Assembly (NCBI GenBank): GCA_045541115.1
Contig: JAZQIM010000011.1
Location: 62,001-126,000 of the forward strand
Direction of reading: 5' to 3'
Length of the DNA stretch: 64,000 nt
Source of the DNA: Aphodoplasma sp045541115
Lineage (GTDB): Bacteria > Bacillota > Clostridia > UBA1381 > UMGS1253
The notes below the pieces were generated by a model, which was not told the DNA's origin, made no database searches, and saw only the letters and a program-made list of their open reading frames with translations. Positions 1-8,174 of the stretch are shown here, one piece after another. Within the stretch, counting starts at the first letter, position 1; the number at the start of each line of letters is the position of its first letter. The translations under genes and the position numbers were made by a program.

Positions 1-309
1 TGGGAGACTGTCACGGCGCTTATAACAGGTCTTACTGCAAAAGAAGCCGTTGTAAGTACATTTGCCGTACTGACAGGTGCCGGCGACTCATCGTCTCTTG
101 TCCCTATTTTGTCGCAGATGTTTAGCCCGCTTCAGGCAATATCGTTTTTAATATTTACACTTTTATATATGCCGTGTGTTGCGGCTATGGCTGCTGTAAA
201 GCGTGAGATGGGCAGCTACAAAAAAGCAGTTGCGGCTATGGCATACCAGACAGCGTTTGCGTGGCTCTGTGCATTTGTGATTTACAGCTTTGGATTGTTG
301 TTTATATAA
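1..309 (+). CDS. feoB: Ferrous iron transport protein B, C-terminal end (partial)
   Basis: The reading frame is open from base 1 and encodes the last 102 residues of a membrane protein. It contains the conserved FeoB C-terminal stretch (WETVTALITGLTAKEAVVST), then two hydrophobic segments separated by a short basic loop, as in the second Gate domain of FeoB. FeoB is the GTP-driven Fe(II) importer of the cytoplasmic membrane. The G domain and first gate lie outside the window. A small FeoB-associated protein follows after 13 bases, which supports the call. Confidence 0.9.
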   Translation, partial: WETVTALITGLTAKEAVVSTFAVLTGAGDSSSLVPILSQMFSPLQAISFLIFTLLYMPCVAAMAAVKREMGSYKKAVAAMAYQTAFAWLCAFVIYSFGLLFI

Positions 310-322
310 GGAGGATAAAAAA

Positions 323-478
323 ATGAACACCCCAGATATAATAGTTCTTCTTATACTCTTTGCTCTGGTTGTTTTATCATATGTGTATTTTCGTCGCCGC
401 AAAAAGAAAGGCGGCGGGTGCTGCGGCTGCAGCAGCTGTGATAAATGCATGTGTGATTGTGAAAAAAACGAGAAATAA
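323..478 (+). CDS. FeoB-associated Cys-rich membrane protein
   Basis: A 51-residue protein. One N-terminal membrane helix (about residues 5-23) is followed by a basic stretch (RRRKKK) and a Cys-rich tail (CCGCSSC..C.C..C). This matches the small FeoB-associated Cys-rich proteins that end many Firmicute feo operons and are thought to assist FeoB or handle iron. An AGGAGG ribosome site at 309-314 sets the start at 323; an in-frame ATG further upstream lies inside feoB and has no such site. A strong terminator follows directly, so this is the last gene of the operon. Confidence 0.85.
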   Translation: MNTPDIIVLLILFALVVLSYVYFRRRKKKGGGCCGCSSCDKCMCDCEKNEK

Positions 479-483
479 AAAAG

Positions 484-512
484 AACCCCCATTCGTATGA
501 ATGGGGGTTTTT
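484..512 (+). terminator. Intrinsic terminator of the feo operon
   Basis: A perfect 10-bp stem (ACCCCCATTC / GAATGGGGGT) with loop GTAT is followed by five T residues, directly after the Cys-rich gene. Confidence 0.92.
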
Positions 513-632
513 AAGCAAAACGAACGAAAATCCAAATGGTTTAGATGCCAGTTACACAAAACGGAATATTGTTAGCAACACACAATGCATGCTTCAAAAT
601 ACTCTTACATTTTCCATATTATATATGAATTT

Positions 633-2561
633 TTAGATTTTGCAAACATCTATAAACATTTCTGTATCTGAGCAAACAAAAACTATAGACAGTTTATTCC
701 CCTCAAACAAATAACAAGTTGATCCGTTATCTGTTTTTTCTGTTAGTATATATTTATATCCGATTTCTTGTAATATATCAAAATATGAATATAAAATATT
801 TTCATAATCCATTTGATAGTAATAATCACTCCATTTATAATAATATAGAAGTGAATCATCTATACGATAAGGAACTTCTGTCATTGGCATATTGCTGTAC
901 CATCCGAAATCTATAAGAACAGGAAATTCGTCATAAAATACAGGCTTTCTTAATGCTGATATAAATATTTTTCCTAGATCATAATCATTTTTTATTGATA
1001 CAATTTCGCTATCAGATTCAAACTCGACTTCATTATCGCTAATTCGAGTCTTCGTCATTCCTCTATCTTCTAATGCCATTTCATAATAAACCATAGTATG
1101 TCCATAGCAAGAGCCTGCATCATGCGGGCCTATAGGATGAAAGTCATACATATCATACTCCTCATCATACGAAATCATTGTGTCATATGATGAAATAAGC
1201 TGAACCCCAGAAAAAACCCCAAAATCTAAAACTTGAGAAAAACCGGGATAGCATGTTTCAGACAATGCTATATAACTATCCGTAGAATAGGTGTTTAAAA
1301 TTCTAGTTTTGTTTATAGGTATTGCTAGATTTAAATCACCAGTAGTATTAACGAATCCGGCAGATGTAATTCCTATAACTTTGCCATACTCATCAATCAA
1401 AGCACCGCCGCTACTTCCGTGATTGATTGGAACTGAAATCTGTATATATTCTGTATTATCTAAAATTCTTGAAATATTTGATATGATTCCCTTAGACATC
1501 GTATTTGATAATCCCAGCGGACTACCTATAGCATATACCCGTTGACCTTGTTTGACTAGCGCAGAATTTCCCATTTCAAGATATGGGAAATTAGAACCGT
1601 CAATTCTTAATAACGCTAAATCATTCTCTTTATCATAATCAATAATCGAAACGTCCTCATAAGTTTTGCCATCCGCAGTTATAATCTTAGAGTATATGCT
1701 ATCAGCTACAACATGATAATTTGTTATTGCTACACCATCTGATGTAATGAAAAAACCACTTCCACTTCCACTAATCTCTCCGTTAAATCCATATACCTCA
1801 ATGTAAAATACAGCAGATGAGCATTTTTGTGAAATTTCTTCAGAAGTTAATGTTTTATCAATTTCTTTAATTTCCTCATTTTTGTCAGTAATTAAAGTAA
1901 TCCGTTGTCTTAACTCCACATTCGCCATTCTTGATACGATTGCAGCAACCGCACTTCTTTGTATATTAGTGTTTGGCGCAAAAGTTCCTTTGGCATCATT
2001 ACCTGTTAAAATACCAGCTCGATATAATTTATATACAGCATTAGAGTAACTGCTCTGCATAGGAACATCGGGAATGGAATTATCAGCAACTTGATTAATT
2101 ACTTGTAATGCATCATCGGGAAGTGCCGAAGAAAAAATCTCGGCAAACTGTGAGCGAGTTGCAAAAGCATCAAAATAACTATACTCATTATTCTTTATAA
2201 TTCCGTTTTTTAATGCGTAATCAACATAGGTTTGATACCATACATCACCGGAAATAAAAGAATATGTATTTCCATAATAAACATTATTTAATCTACTCGC
2301 TAAAGTTATGGTTTCTGCTATTGTTATATTATCATTTGGTGAAAAAGTTGTATCGCTTGTTCCATTAACTAATGATAATTCATATGCCATTTTCACATTT
2401 TCTGCGTACCAATCCGAATTTGACACATCAACAAACTGTCCTGCTGTGTATGTCTTATTTGTTTTAAAGTTCTCCATACTTCCGTTGGTATTTGCGTAAA
2501 CAGCAAAAACGCCCGATAGCATTAGTATGATTGTTAATAATACCGAGAGACTTTTTTTCAT
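633..2561 (-). CDS. SLH-domain secreted trypsin-like (HtrA/DegP-type) serine protease
   Basis: A 642-residue exported protein with a signal peptide (about residues 1-23). SLH-like repeats fill roughly 43-215 (for example the segment around FVDVSNSDWYAENVKMAYE) and would anchor it to the cell-wall polymer. An S1C trypsin-like domain follows (about 245-420), with triad His283 (TNYHVV), Asp314 (ENDLALL) and Ser384 (GSSGGAL). The last 200 residues are rich in Tyr and Asp and match no domain I recognise; no PDZ domain is evident, unlike classical HtrA. It is a single gene: a tRNA gene lies upstream and the feo terminator downstream in the opposite orientation. Function is inferred to be surface protein quality control or processing. 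Confidence 0.85.
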   Translation of the reverse strand: MKKSLSVLLTIILMLSGVFAVYANTNGSMENFKTNKTYTAGQFVDVSNSDWYAENVKMAYELSLVNGTSDTTFSPNDNITIAETITLASRLNNVYYGNTYSFISGDVWYQTYVDYALKNGIIKNNEYSYFDAFATRSQFAEIFSSALPDDALQVINQVADNSIPDVPMQSSYSNAVYKLYRAGILTGNDAKGTFAPNTNIQRSAVAAIVSRMANVELRQRITLITDKNEEIKEIDKTLTSEEISQKCSSAVFYIEVYGFNGEISGSGSGFFITSDGVAITNYHVVADSIYSKIITADGKTYEDVSIIDYDKENDLALLRIDGSNFPYLEMGNSALVKQGQRVYAIGSPLGLSNTMSKGIISNISRILDNTEYIQISVPINHGSSGGALIDEYGKVIGITSAGFVNTTGDLNLAIPINKTRILNTYSTDSYIALSETCYPGFSQVLDFGVFSGVQLISSYDTMISYDEEYDMYDFHPIGPHDAGSCYGHTMVYYEMALEDRGMTKTRISDNEVEFESDSEIVSIKNDYDLGKIFISALRKPVFYDEFPVLIDFGWYSNMPMTEVPYRIDDSLLYYYKWSDYYYQMDYENILYSYFDILQEIGYKYILTEKTDNGSTCYLFEGNKLSIVFVCSDTEMFIDVCKI

Positions 2562-2591
2562 TATGTTTTCCTCCCCTGTTTACTCTTTTTA

Positions 2592-2639
2592 CACAAAAAA
2601 CAGAATAACTTAGATAGTCATCTAAACCATTCTGTTTTC
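2592..2639 (-). terminator. Terminator downstream of tRNA-Gln
   Basis: Read on the minus strand, AACAGAAT pairs with ATTCTGTT around an inner TTTAGAT / ATCTAA stem and is followed by a run of T. It lies 3 bases past the tRNA CCA end and before the protease start. Confidence 0.75.
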
Positions 2640-2641
2640 CT

Positions 2642-2716
2642 TGGTTGCGGAAGAAGGATTCGAACCCTCACAAAACGAGTCAGAGTCGTTTGTGCTACCT
2701 TTACACAATTCCGCAA
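2642..2716 (-). tRNA. tRNA-Gln (anticodon CUG)
   Basis: The minus strand reads a complete cloverleaf: acceptor TTGCGGA paired with TCCGCAA, CCA encoded at the 3' end, anticodon stem AACGA/TCGTT around loop CTCTGAC giving anticodon CTG, and a GGTTCGAATCC T-arm. CUG decodes CAG (Gln). Length is 75 including CCA. It has its own promoter and terminator. Confidence 0.93.
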
Positions 2717-2736
2717 TATTCATATGTCACTTAAAT

Positions 2737-2765
2737 ATGATACAACTTTTTTGTCTGTTTGTCAA
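2737..2765 (-). promoter_or_regulatory. Sigma-A promoter of tRNA-Gln
   Basis: Minus strand TTGACA (2765-2760), a 17-base spacer, then TATCAT (2742-2737). It lies about 20 bases upstream of the tRNA 5' end. Confidence 0.75.
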
Positions 2766-2802
2766 GAAGTTTTTTTATTTTATTTATATCTTTTTTATAA
2801 AA

Positions 2803-2834
2803 TAAAAGCAAGGGGACTTGCATAGCAAATCCCC
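2803..2834 (-). terminator. Terminator of the infC-rpmI-rplT operon
   Basis: Minus strand GGGGATTTGC / GCAAGTCCCC stem with loop TAT, followed by TTGCTTTTA, 15 bases after the rplT stop codon. Confidence 0.85.
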
Positions 2835-2848
2835 ATATCTTTTAAATA

Positions 2849-3202
2849 TTAGAGCGCAGCCTTTGCCTTTTCAACTAAAGCAGTGAATGCAGCAGGATCT
2901 GCAATTGCAATTTCAGAAAGCATCTTTCTGTTGATATCAATTTCAGCTTTCTTTAAACCATTCATAAATCTTGAATAGTTCATGCCGTTCATCTTTGCAG
3001 CGGCACTGATTCTTGCAATCCATAGGCGGCGGAAATCTCTCTTCTTCTGCTTTCTGCCGATATATGCGTATACAAGCGACTTCATAACAGCCTCGTTAGC
3101 CGTTCTGAAAAGCTTGCTCTTTGCTCCACGGTAACCCTTAGCGAGCTTCAAAATCTTTTTATGTCTTTTTCTGGTGGTCAATGCACCTTTTACTCTTGCC
3201 AT
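2849..3202 (-). CDS. rplT: 50S ribosomal protein L20
   Basis: A 117-residue, highly basic protein with the L20 start (ARVKGALTTRKRHKKILKLA) and full family length. L20 binds 23S rRNA early in assembly of the large subunit. It is the last gene of infC-rpmI-rplT. In Bacillus, L20 represses this operon by acting on the leader RNA; an attenuator is also visible here upstream of infC. Confidence 0.97.
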   Translation of the reverse strand: MARVKGALTTRKRHKKILKLAKGYRGAKSKLFRTANEAVMKSLVYAYIGRKQKKRDFRRLWIARISAAAKMNGMNYSRFMNGLKKAEIDINRKMLSEIAIADPAAFTALVEKAKAAL

Positions 3203-3234
3203 TACTTATTTCCCTTCTTTCCGAATCGTAAATT

Positions 3235-3432
3235 TTATTTGTATGGAATTAACTTTTTGATTGTCGCTTCGTTTGCAGAGCTTGCATATGCAGGCATACG
3301 AAGGCCTCTCTTTCTCTTTGTTGACTTCTTTGTCAAAATGTGACTTCTGAAAGCACTACCTCTTTTAACCTTACCGGATTTCGTCAAAGAAAATCTCTTT
3401 GCCGCTCCCCTGTGTGTCTTTATTTTAGGCAT
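3235..3432 (-). CDS. rpmI: 50S ribosomal protein L35
   Basis: A 65-residue basic protein with the L35 signature (PKIKTHRGAAKRFSLTKSGK). It lies between infC and rplT, 32 bases from rplT, with a GGAAGGAG ribosome site upstream. It is a structural component of the large ribosomal subunit. Confidence 0.97.
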   Translation of the reverse strand: MPKIKTHRGAAKRFSLTKSGKVKRGSAFRSHILTKKSTKRKRGLRMPAYASSANEATIKKLIPYK

Positions 3433-3505
3433 TATAAAACACTCCTTCCAATTTGTATATTTATTATAGTCATCATCTTACTTAAGATAATGTGTAACTA
3501 TCATA

Positions 3506-4018
3506 TTATGCTTTTGGTGCCATAAACATCGCCATGCTTCTTCCTTCAAGCTTGGCATTTTTGTCTACTGTTCCGTACTCGGACGCAGCATCGGCAAATC
3601 TTTGTAAAAGCTCGGCTCCAATATCTGAATGATGAATTTCACGGCCACGGAAACGCACCGCTACTTTTACCTTGTTACCGCTCTTTAAGAATTTTATCGC
3701 GGAATTAAGCTTCGTTTCAAAATCATGAGTATCAATCGAAGGCGAAAGACGAACCTCTTTTACTTCGATAACCTTTTGATTTTTGCGATTTTCCTTCTCG
3801 CGCTTTGCCATTTCAAATTTATACTTACCGTAATCCATAATTTTGCATACAGGCGGTTTTGCCTGCGGTGCAATTTTAACGAGGTCAAGATTTGCATCGG
3901 CTGCCATTTGCTGTGCTTTTGCAATGTCGACAACGCCTAACTGTCCTCCGTCTTCACCTATAAGACGAACTTCTTTGTCACGGATTTGTTCATTGATTTG
4001 CTGCTCTTTGTTACTGAT
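3506..4018 (-). CDS. infC: Translation initiation factor IF-3, probable AUC start
   Basis: IF-3 binds the 30S subunit and checks the start codon and initiator tRNA. The N domain begins at KEQQINEQIRDKEVRLIGED and the C domain carries KVAVRFRGREIHHSDIG; it ends with the typical MFMAPK. The frame stays open up to 4090, but the ATG there lies inside the leader terminator and is not usable. The ATG at 4036 has no ribosome site. A GGTGAT site lies four bases before an ATC codon at 4018, giving a 170-residue protein that starts as IF-3 should. A non-AUG start fits the known autoregulation of E. coli infC (AUU). The exact start is inferred; the ATG at 4036 is the alternative. Confidence 0.9.
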   Translation of the reverse strand: MSNKEQQINEQIRDKEVRLIGEDGGQLGVVDIAKAQQMAADANLDLVKIAPQAKPPVCKIMDYGKYKFEMAKREKENRKNQKVIEVKEVRLSPSIDTHDFETKLNSAIKFLKSGNKVKVAVRFRGREIHHSDIGAELLQRFADAASEYGTVDKNAKLEGRSMAMFMAPKA

Positions 4019-4071
4019 ATATATCACCATCCACATTATATTTAAGGCTGTGTGCGCCTTATTTTTGAAAA

Positions 4072-4104
4072 CAAAAAACGGATAATGCACAAAGCTTTAT
4101 CCGT
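4072..4104 (-). terminator. Attenuator terminator in the infC leader
   Basis: Minus strand ACGGATAA pairs with TTATCCGT over an 11-base loop and is followed by six T residues. It stands about 55 bases before the probable infC start and 90 bases after the promoter, so it is a leader attenuator. A TATCCG segment at 4151-4146 can pair instead with CGGATA of the 5' arm and prevent terminator formation. Confidence 0.82.
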
Positions 4105-4195
4105 AAATACACACATAAATAGACATATCATGTGAAATATTCGACCGGATAGGCTCTGCCGTACGGTGAGAGTATAACTACTCTGCTTTGTTTTC
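4105..4195 (-). promoter_or_regulatory. infC operon leader (candidate L20-responsive leader)
   Basis: The transcribed leader between promoter and attenuator holds a small AGAGT/ACTCT hairpin, a self-complementary ACCGTACGGT-like segment and the antiterminator strand. The position matches the L20 leaders of Bacillus infC operons. Control by L20 here is inferred, not shown. Confidence 0.55.
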
Positions 4196-4201
4196 GAAAA
4201 T

Positions 4202-4230
4202 AGTATATCATGGCTTTTTATGTTTGTCAA
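4202..4230 (-). promoter_or_regulatory. infC: Sigma-A promoter of infC-rpmI-rplT
   Basis: Minus strand TTGACA (4230-4225), 17-base spacer, TATACT (4207-4202). Confidence 0.8.
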
Positions 4231-4257
4231 GCGTTTATTAAAATTTTTTTACGCCCA

Positions 4258-5271
4258 TCACGCCATACATCTGGCAAGAAAGTTCTCAAGCCCGATCCAC
4301 TCATCGATTCTTCCCTGCTTTATGTCATAGTCGAGCTTTGCGATGCTTTTTAGAGCGTATCGTAAAAACTTTTTGTCAAAAACACTTGCAGCATTTATGT
4401 AATCGCGCACAAAATACGGCGACACCTTAATTACTGATGCAATGCTGTTTGGCGCCTCACCACGCTCGGAAAGAATTTTTGTATGATAAATCCTTTCAAA
4501 GTTAGTATATAACATTGCAAGCACCATAAACGCTGACTCTTTTAGTACTTTCAGCTCATCAAGGCGCACAAAAACCGTTTTTGAGTCTTTTTTCATCATC
4601 GCATTGACCATATCAAACACACGGCTTTGCGGCATTTTTGTAACTATTTTGTCTATGTCGCCTCGCGTTATCTTGTCTGTGCAGTACGCAAAAAGCTTTT
4701 CAAGCTCTCTTTTTATATTATTCATGCCGCCGTCACAGCTATGTATAAGATACTCCGCCTCGCTTTTACCAATCGTCTTTCCTGCTTCACGGCATCCGCG
4801 TCCAACCCAGTTTATCAGCTCGACTCCTTCAAGATATGCACACTCAACCGCCACTCCGACCTTTTCGAGCGTTTTGTAAAGCGCACTTCTCTTATCGACT
4901 TCTTCTTCGTAAAACACTAGTACAATGTCTTCATATTTTCTCGAAAGAATCTGTGTATAATACTGTTTTACCGCCTCGCTCGCCTTTGAGAAAATTCCGC
5001 TGTATTTTATCACAACAACCTTTTTTTGTGCCATCATCGGCGGCGTTTCTATGGCTATTGTAATCTCATCAAAATCCTGTTTTGCTCCTTCGAAAACAAC
5101 ATAGTTAAAATCGGCAAAATCTTCTTCGACAAGATTTTTTTTAAGCATATTAAAATAATGGCTCTTTAAAAAGTCTTCTTCGCCAAAAAACAGGTACACA
5201 TTATCATACTCGCCCGAAGAAAACTGTTTTTTTAGCGTCGAAAGCCCTGTTGCCACTGTTTTTTTAGCCAT
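4258..5271 (-). CDS. holA: DNA polymerase III subunit delta
   Basis: 337 residues, family length. HolA is the clamp-loader subunit that opens the beta sliding clamp. The N-terminal region shows the delta pattern (NVYLFFGEEDFLKSHY), and the C-terminal helical domain includes KLDYDIKQGRID, typical of Firmicute HolA. It follows comEC after 28 bases on the same strand; the comEC-holA pairing is common in Firmicutes. Confidence 0.93.
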   Translation of the reverse strand: MAKKTVATGLSTLKKQFSSGEYDNVYLFFGEEDFLKSHYFNMLKKNLVEEDFADFNYVVFEGAKQDFDEITIAIETPPMMAQKKVVVIKYSGIFSKASEAVKQYYTQILSRKYEDIVLVFYEEEVDKRSALYKTLEKVGVAVECAYLEGVELINWVGRGCREAGKTIGKSEAEYLIHSCDGGMNNIKRELEKLFAYCTDKITRGDIDKIVTKMPQSRVFDMVNAMMKKDSKTVFVRLDELKVLKESAFMVLAMLYTNFERIYHTKILSERGEAPNSIASVIKVSPYFVRDYINAASVFDKKFLRYALKSIAKLDYDIKQGRIDEWIGLENFLARCMA

Positions 5272-5299
5272 GATACCGCCTCCTTTTTATGTATTTTCG

Positions 5300-7708
5300 C
5301 TATTTATTATAAAAAGTATCAATCCACTTTATTTGCTTTTTGTCTGCATAAAAACTTACTGTACCGCTCTCATCTGTCCTGTAAACTTTTATACCTTCAC
5401 GGTTCATAAAATTAACTACCTGCTTTGACGGAAGATTATACGTATTTTCTCCGACACTTATAACTGCATAAGAAGGCGATACTGTCCGTATGAGTTTTGC
5501 AGGATTTGCATCCTGCGAGCCATGATGCGATGCCTTCATCACATCGCTGTCTATCTGCTCATCGTATTTTACAAGCTTTCCTATCGCCGCCTCATCAATA
5601 TCTCCCGTAAATAAAAAGCTGCTTTGTCCATAGGAGAGCTTTAACACAAGCGATTTTTCGTTTTCATCCATGTATGCATTCTTTGCATTTTGATATGTCG
5701 GCGCATATGCGCAAAGCGTCGCTCCTCCTACTTGTAACACATCGCCCTCTTTAAAGTATAACACATTTATTTTCTTTTGCCCAGCAATTTCTTCAATAAT
5801 TTTTTTATATTCCTCATTATCTGCGTTTTCACGATACGGCAATATGAGATTTTTAACCTTCAATTGTCGCAGCGCCGCTACAATGCCTTGTGCATGGTCT
5901 TTATCATAATGCGACAAAACGGCATAATCAATTACAGATGCGCCGTTTGCGCGTAGATACGGCACAAAAATCCTCTCGCCCACATCCGTTTTGCTTGTCG
6001 GCGAGCTTCCGCCACCATCAATTACGATTGTCTTTGAATACGGAATTTTAATAAGCGCCGCATCACCCTGACCGACATTTATAAAGCTAACGCGCATAAA
6101 TGAGCCCTGATAAATTCCCAATGCAATTACACATACCAAAATTGATGCGCCTAAAGCTGCACCCGTATAATTAAACTTCTTCTTTCCTTTTGTTAGATAA
6201 CTGTATACAGACGAAAGAAAAAGGTAGTATATTATAATCCACGATAACCTTACTGAAAATATGTCAATTTTAGAAATCGGTACTTTATCTGAAAAATATA
6301 TAACACCGTTTATATACTTTAAAAATATATCAACTACAAACGATAATGTATACGCAACTACCTCATGAACGCCTGCCGTCGCCACAAATATAAATCCCAA
6401 AATAATCGTTACCGAAAGTACTGGCACAATAAGAATATTTGCCATAAGTGAGTAAAGCGATATCTTCTTAAAATAATACGCTAAAAGCGGGATAATTAAA
6501 ATCTGTACAGATAGATTTACGCAAATTAAAGATGCAAGCCATGGTGTGTATATGACACTTGCAATTTTCTCATATATTACATCATAAAAAAGTGCGATTC
6601 CAAGCACCGATGAAAACGACAAAACAAATCCAACATCAAAAACCATATACGGATTTACCAGTAGCATTATAAATGCGGTTATAAAAAGGATATGCTTTTT
6701 ATCGTAATCCCGCCCGACAAGCTCGGCTACCATGTACAAGCACATCATTATCACGGCTCGTATAATTGATGCGGTGCATCCCTGCAAAAATGCAAAAAAC
6801 CATAAAAACAGCATCGCTGTAAGATACGTCCATTTCTTTTTAAGCCGCAGCGCAAAACATATCCAGCAGATAAATGCAAACACACATTCGCAGTGAAGTC
6901 CCGATGCGACTGTTATATGCGACAAAGAGCTATTCGACAAAAGTGTATAATAGCTGTCGCTAAAGCTCTTATCACTTAAAAGCATTCCCTTTAGAAGTGC
7001 TGCGCTATCAGGCGAAAAATGCATATCGATTATTTTTCTGCAGTAACTTCTCGTTATATATGAAACGTCGTATATATTGTAATAGCTTACTTTTGAATCT
7101 ATGTATTTAACATCGTCGTAGTCGCCTTCTAGACCATAGAAAATCCTGTCCGCTCTGTATAAACGCCTGTAATTTACCTCGCCGTTATTAAACGGTTTTG
7201 AAATCTCGCTTAATTGCGCCTTAATTTCCACAATGTCTCCGTACTTAAGCTTTTCGAATTTTGATTTTTGCTCATACTTCTTAAGCGATACAGTCATTTT
7301 TGATTGCTTATATGAAGCATCTTCATTTTTGCCTTTTATGGTCTTCACATCAATTTTATATCTGTCATAGAACTCATTTCCATCATCAAAAACATCTGTT
7401 ATCCGACCCGTGACTACAACCTCTTCACCTATTTTATCGCACAGCCCGTTTGTTTCGTGATAATATATCGCAGCCGAATAAAAAGAGCCGAAAATGAAAA
7501 ATGCACACATTAAAATCGGTACAATTTCTCTTTTCGGCCTAAACACAAAACTTTTTATACACATGGCAATAACCAGAAATAAGTATACGAAGCCACGCGA
7601 TGTTTCCGTCTGAAAAACAAACAGCAAAATTCCCAATATATAAGATGTCAAACACAATACTATATTCCTCGTCAATGAACTCACCACAATTTTTTCTTTA
7701 CTCTTCAT
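5300..7708 (-). CDS. comEC: DNA internalization competence protein ComEC/Rec2
   Basis: 802 residues. N-terminal membrane helices and an OB-like soluble segment (about 90-220) lead to the Competence membrane domain (about 240-500). The C-terminal metallo-beta-lactamase-like domain (about 535-800) has SHYDKDHAQG as its HxxxDH metal motif and ASHHGSQDA further on. ComEC forms the channel that brings single-stranded DNA across the membrane; the C-terminal domain is thought to degrade the other strand. Its start codon lies within the last codons of the upstream HTH gene, so the two are translationally linked. No other com genes are visible in the window. Confidence 0.93.
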   Translation of the reverse strand: MKSKEKIVVSSLTRNIVLCLTSYILGILLFVFQTETSRGFVYLFLVIAMCIKSFVFRPKREIVPILMCAFFIFGSFYSAAIYYHETNGLCDKIGEEVVVTGRITDVFDDGNEFYDRYKIDVKTIKGKNEDASYKQSKMTVSLKKYEQKSKFEKLKYGDIVEIKAQLSEISKPFNNGEVNYRRLYRADRIFYGLEGDYDDVKYIDSKVSYYNIYDVSYITRSYCRKIIDMHFSPDSAALLKGMLLSDKSFSDSYYTLLSNSSLSHITVASGLHCECVFAFICWICFALRLKKKWTYLTAMLFLWFFAFLQGCTASIIRAVIMMCLYMVAELVGRDYDKKHILFITAFIMLLVNPYMVFDVGFVLSFSSVLGIALFYDVIYEKIASVIYTPWLASLICVNLSVQILIIPLLAYYFKKISLYSLMANILIVPVLSVTIILGFIFVATAGVHEVVAYTLSFVVDIFLKYINGVIYFSDKVPISKIDIFSVRLSWIIIYYLFLSSVYSYLTKGKKKFNYTGAALGASILVCVIALGIYQGSFMRVSFINVGQGDAALIKIPYSKTIVIDGGGSSPTSKTDVGERIFVPYLRANGASVIDYAVLSHYDKDHAQGIVAALRQLKVKNLILPYRENADNEEYKKIIEEIAGQKKINVLYFKEGDVLQVGGATLCAYAPTYQNAKNAYMDENEKSLVLKLSYGQSSFLFTGDIDEAAIGKLVKYDEQIDSDVMKASHHGSQDANPAKLIRTVSPSYAVISVGENTYNLPSKQVVNFMNREGIKVYRTDESGTVSFYADKKQIKWIDTFYNK

Positions 7709-7901
7709 CTAAAATCAATATTTCGTCAATGCTACATTCCAGAATGTAGCACATTGCTTCTAAATTTTCATACTTTATCGATTTTGTTTCATTGTTTATC
7801 ATGCGCGTAAAATTTTGATAACTCATTCCCATTTGTTTGTATAACCAATATTTTGTCTTGCCCTTCCTGTCAAGTAACTCAATCACATTTAACCTTATCA
7901 T
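7698..7901 (-). CDS. Small Cro/CI-type HTH regulator
   Basis: 67 residues forming little more than an XRE helix-turn-helix (KYWLYKQMGMSYQNFTRMI is the recognition part). A GGGAGG ribosome site precedes the start. It overlaps comEC by 11 bases, so the two are co-transcribed. It resembles short stand-alone XRE proteins of Clostridia. Control of comEC or self-regulation is inferred from position only. Confidence 0.8.
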   Translation of the reverse strand: MIRLNVIELLDRKGKTKYWLYKQMGMSYQNFTRMINNETKSIKYENLEAMCYILECSIDEILILDEE

Positions 7902-8174
7902 TTTTATTACCTCCCTATATTATCTATACATAATATATTATTACAAAATGTAATTTTTTTATGTAGACTTATAGGTTGTATAATTTAAATGTGTATTACG
8001 AAAACATAATAAATGTATTTGTGTGTATTAGATTGGCCTGTAAAACAGCATTTTAAAAAACATTATTTCTCATTTTTTACACCCCTTATTACCTTGTTTA
8101 TTACATATTTTTTGTATTTTTTTTCAGAAATTGGACATCATAGTAATATCTATTTATCTCTTTTGGGAGGAAGT

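Noticed and set aside
7698..7901. XRE protein as the antitoxin of a toxin-antitoxin pair
   Set aside because: Its only coupled partner is full-length comEC; there is no small toxin gene beside it.
7902..8174. A sporulation sigma-G promoter before the ger operon
   Set aside because: CATAATA near 8003 resembles a -10 box but the only candidate -35 is about 22 bases away, too far to support.
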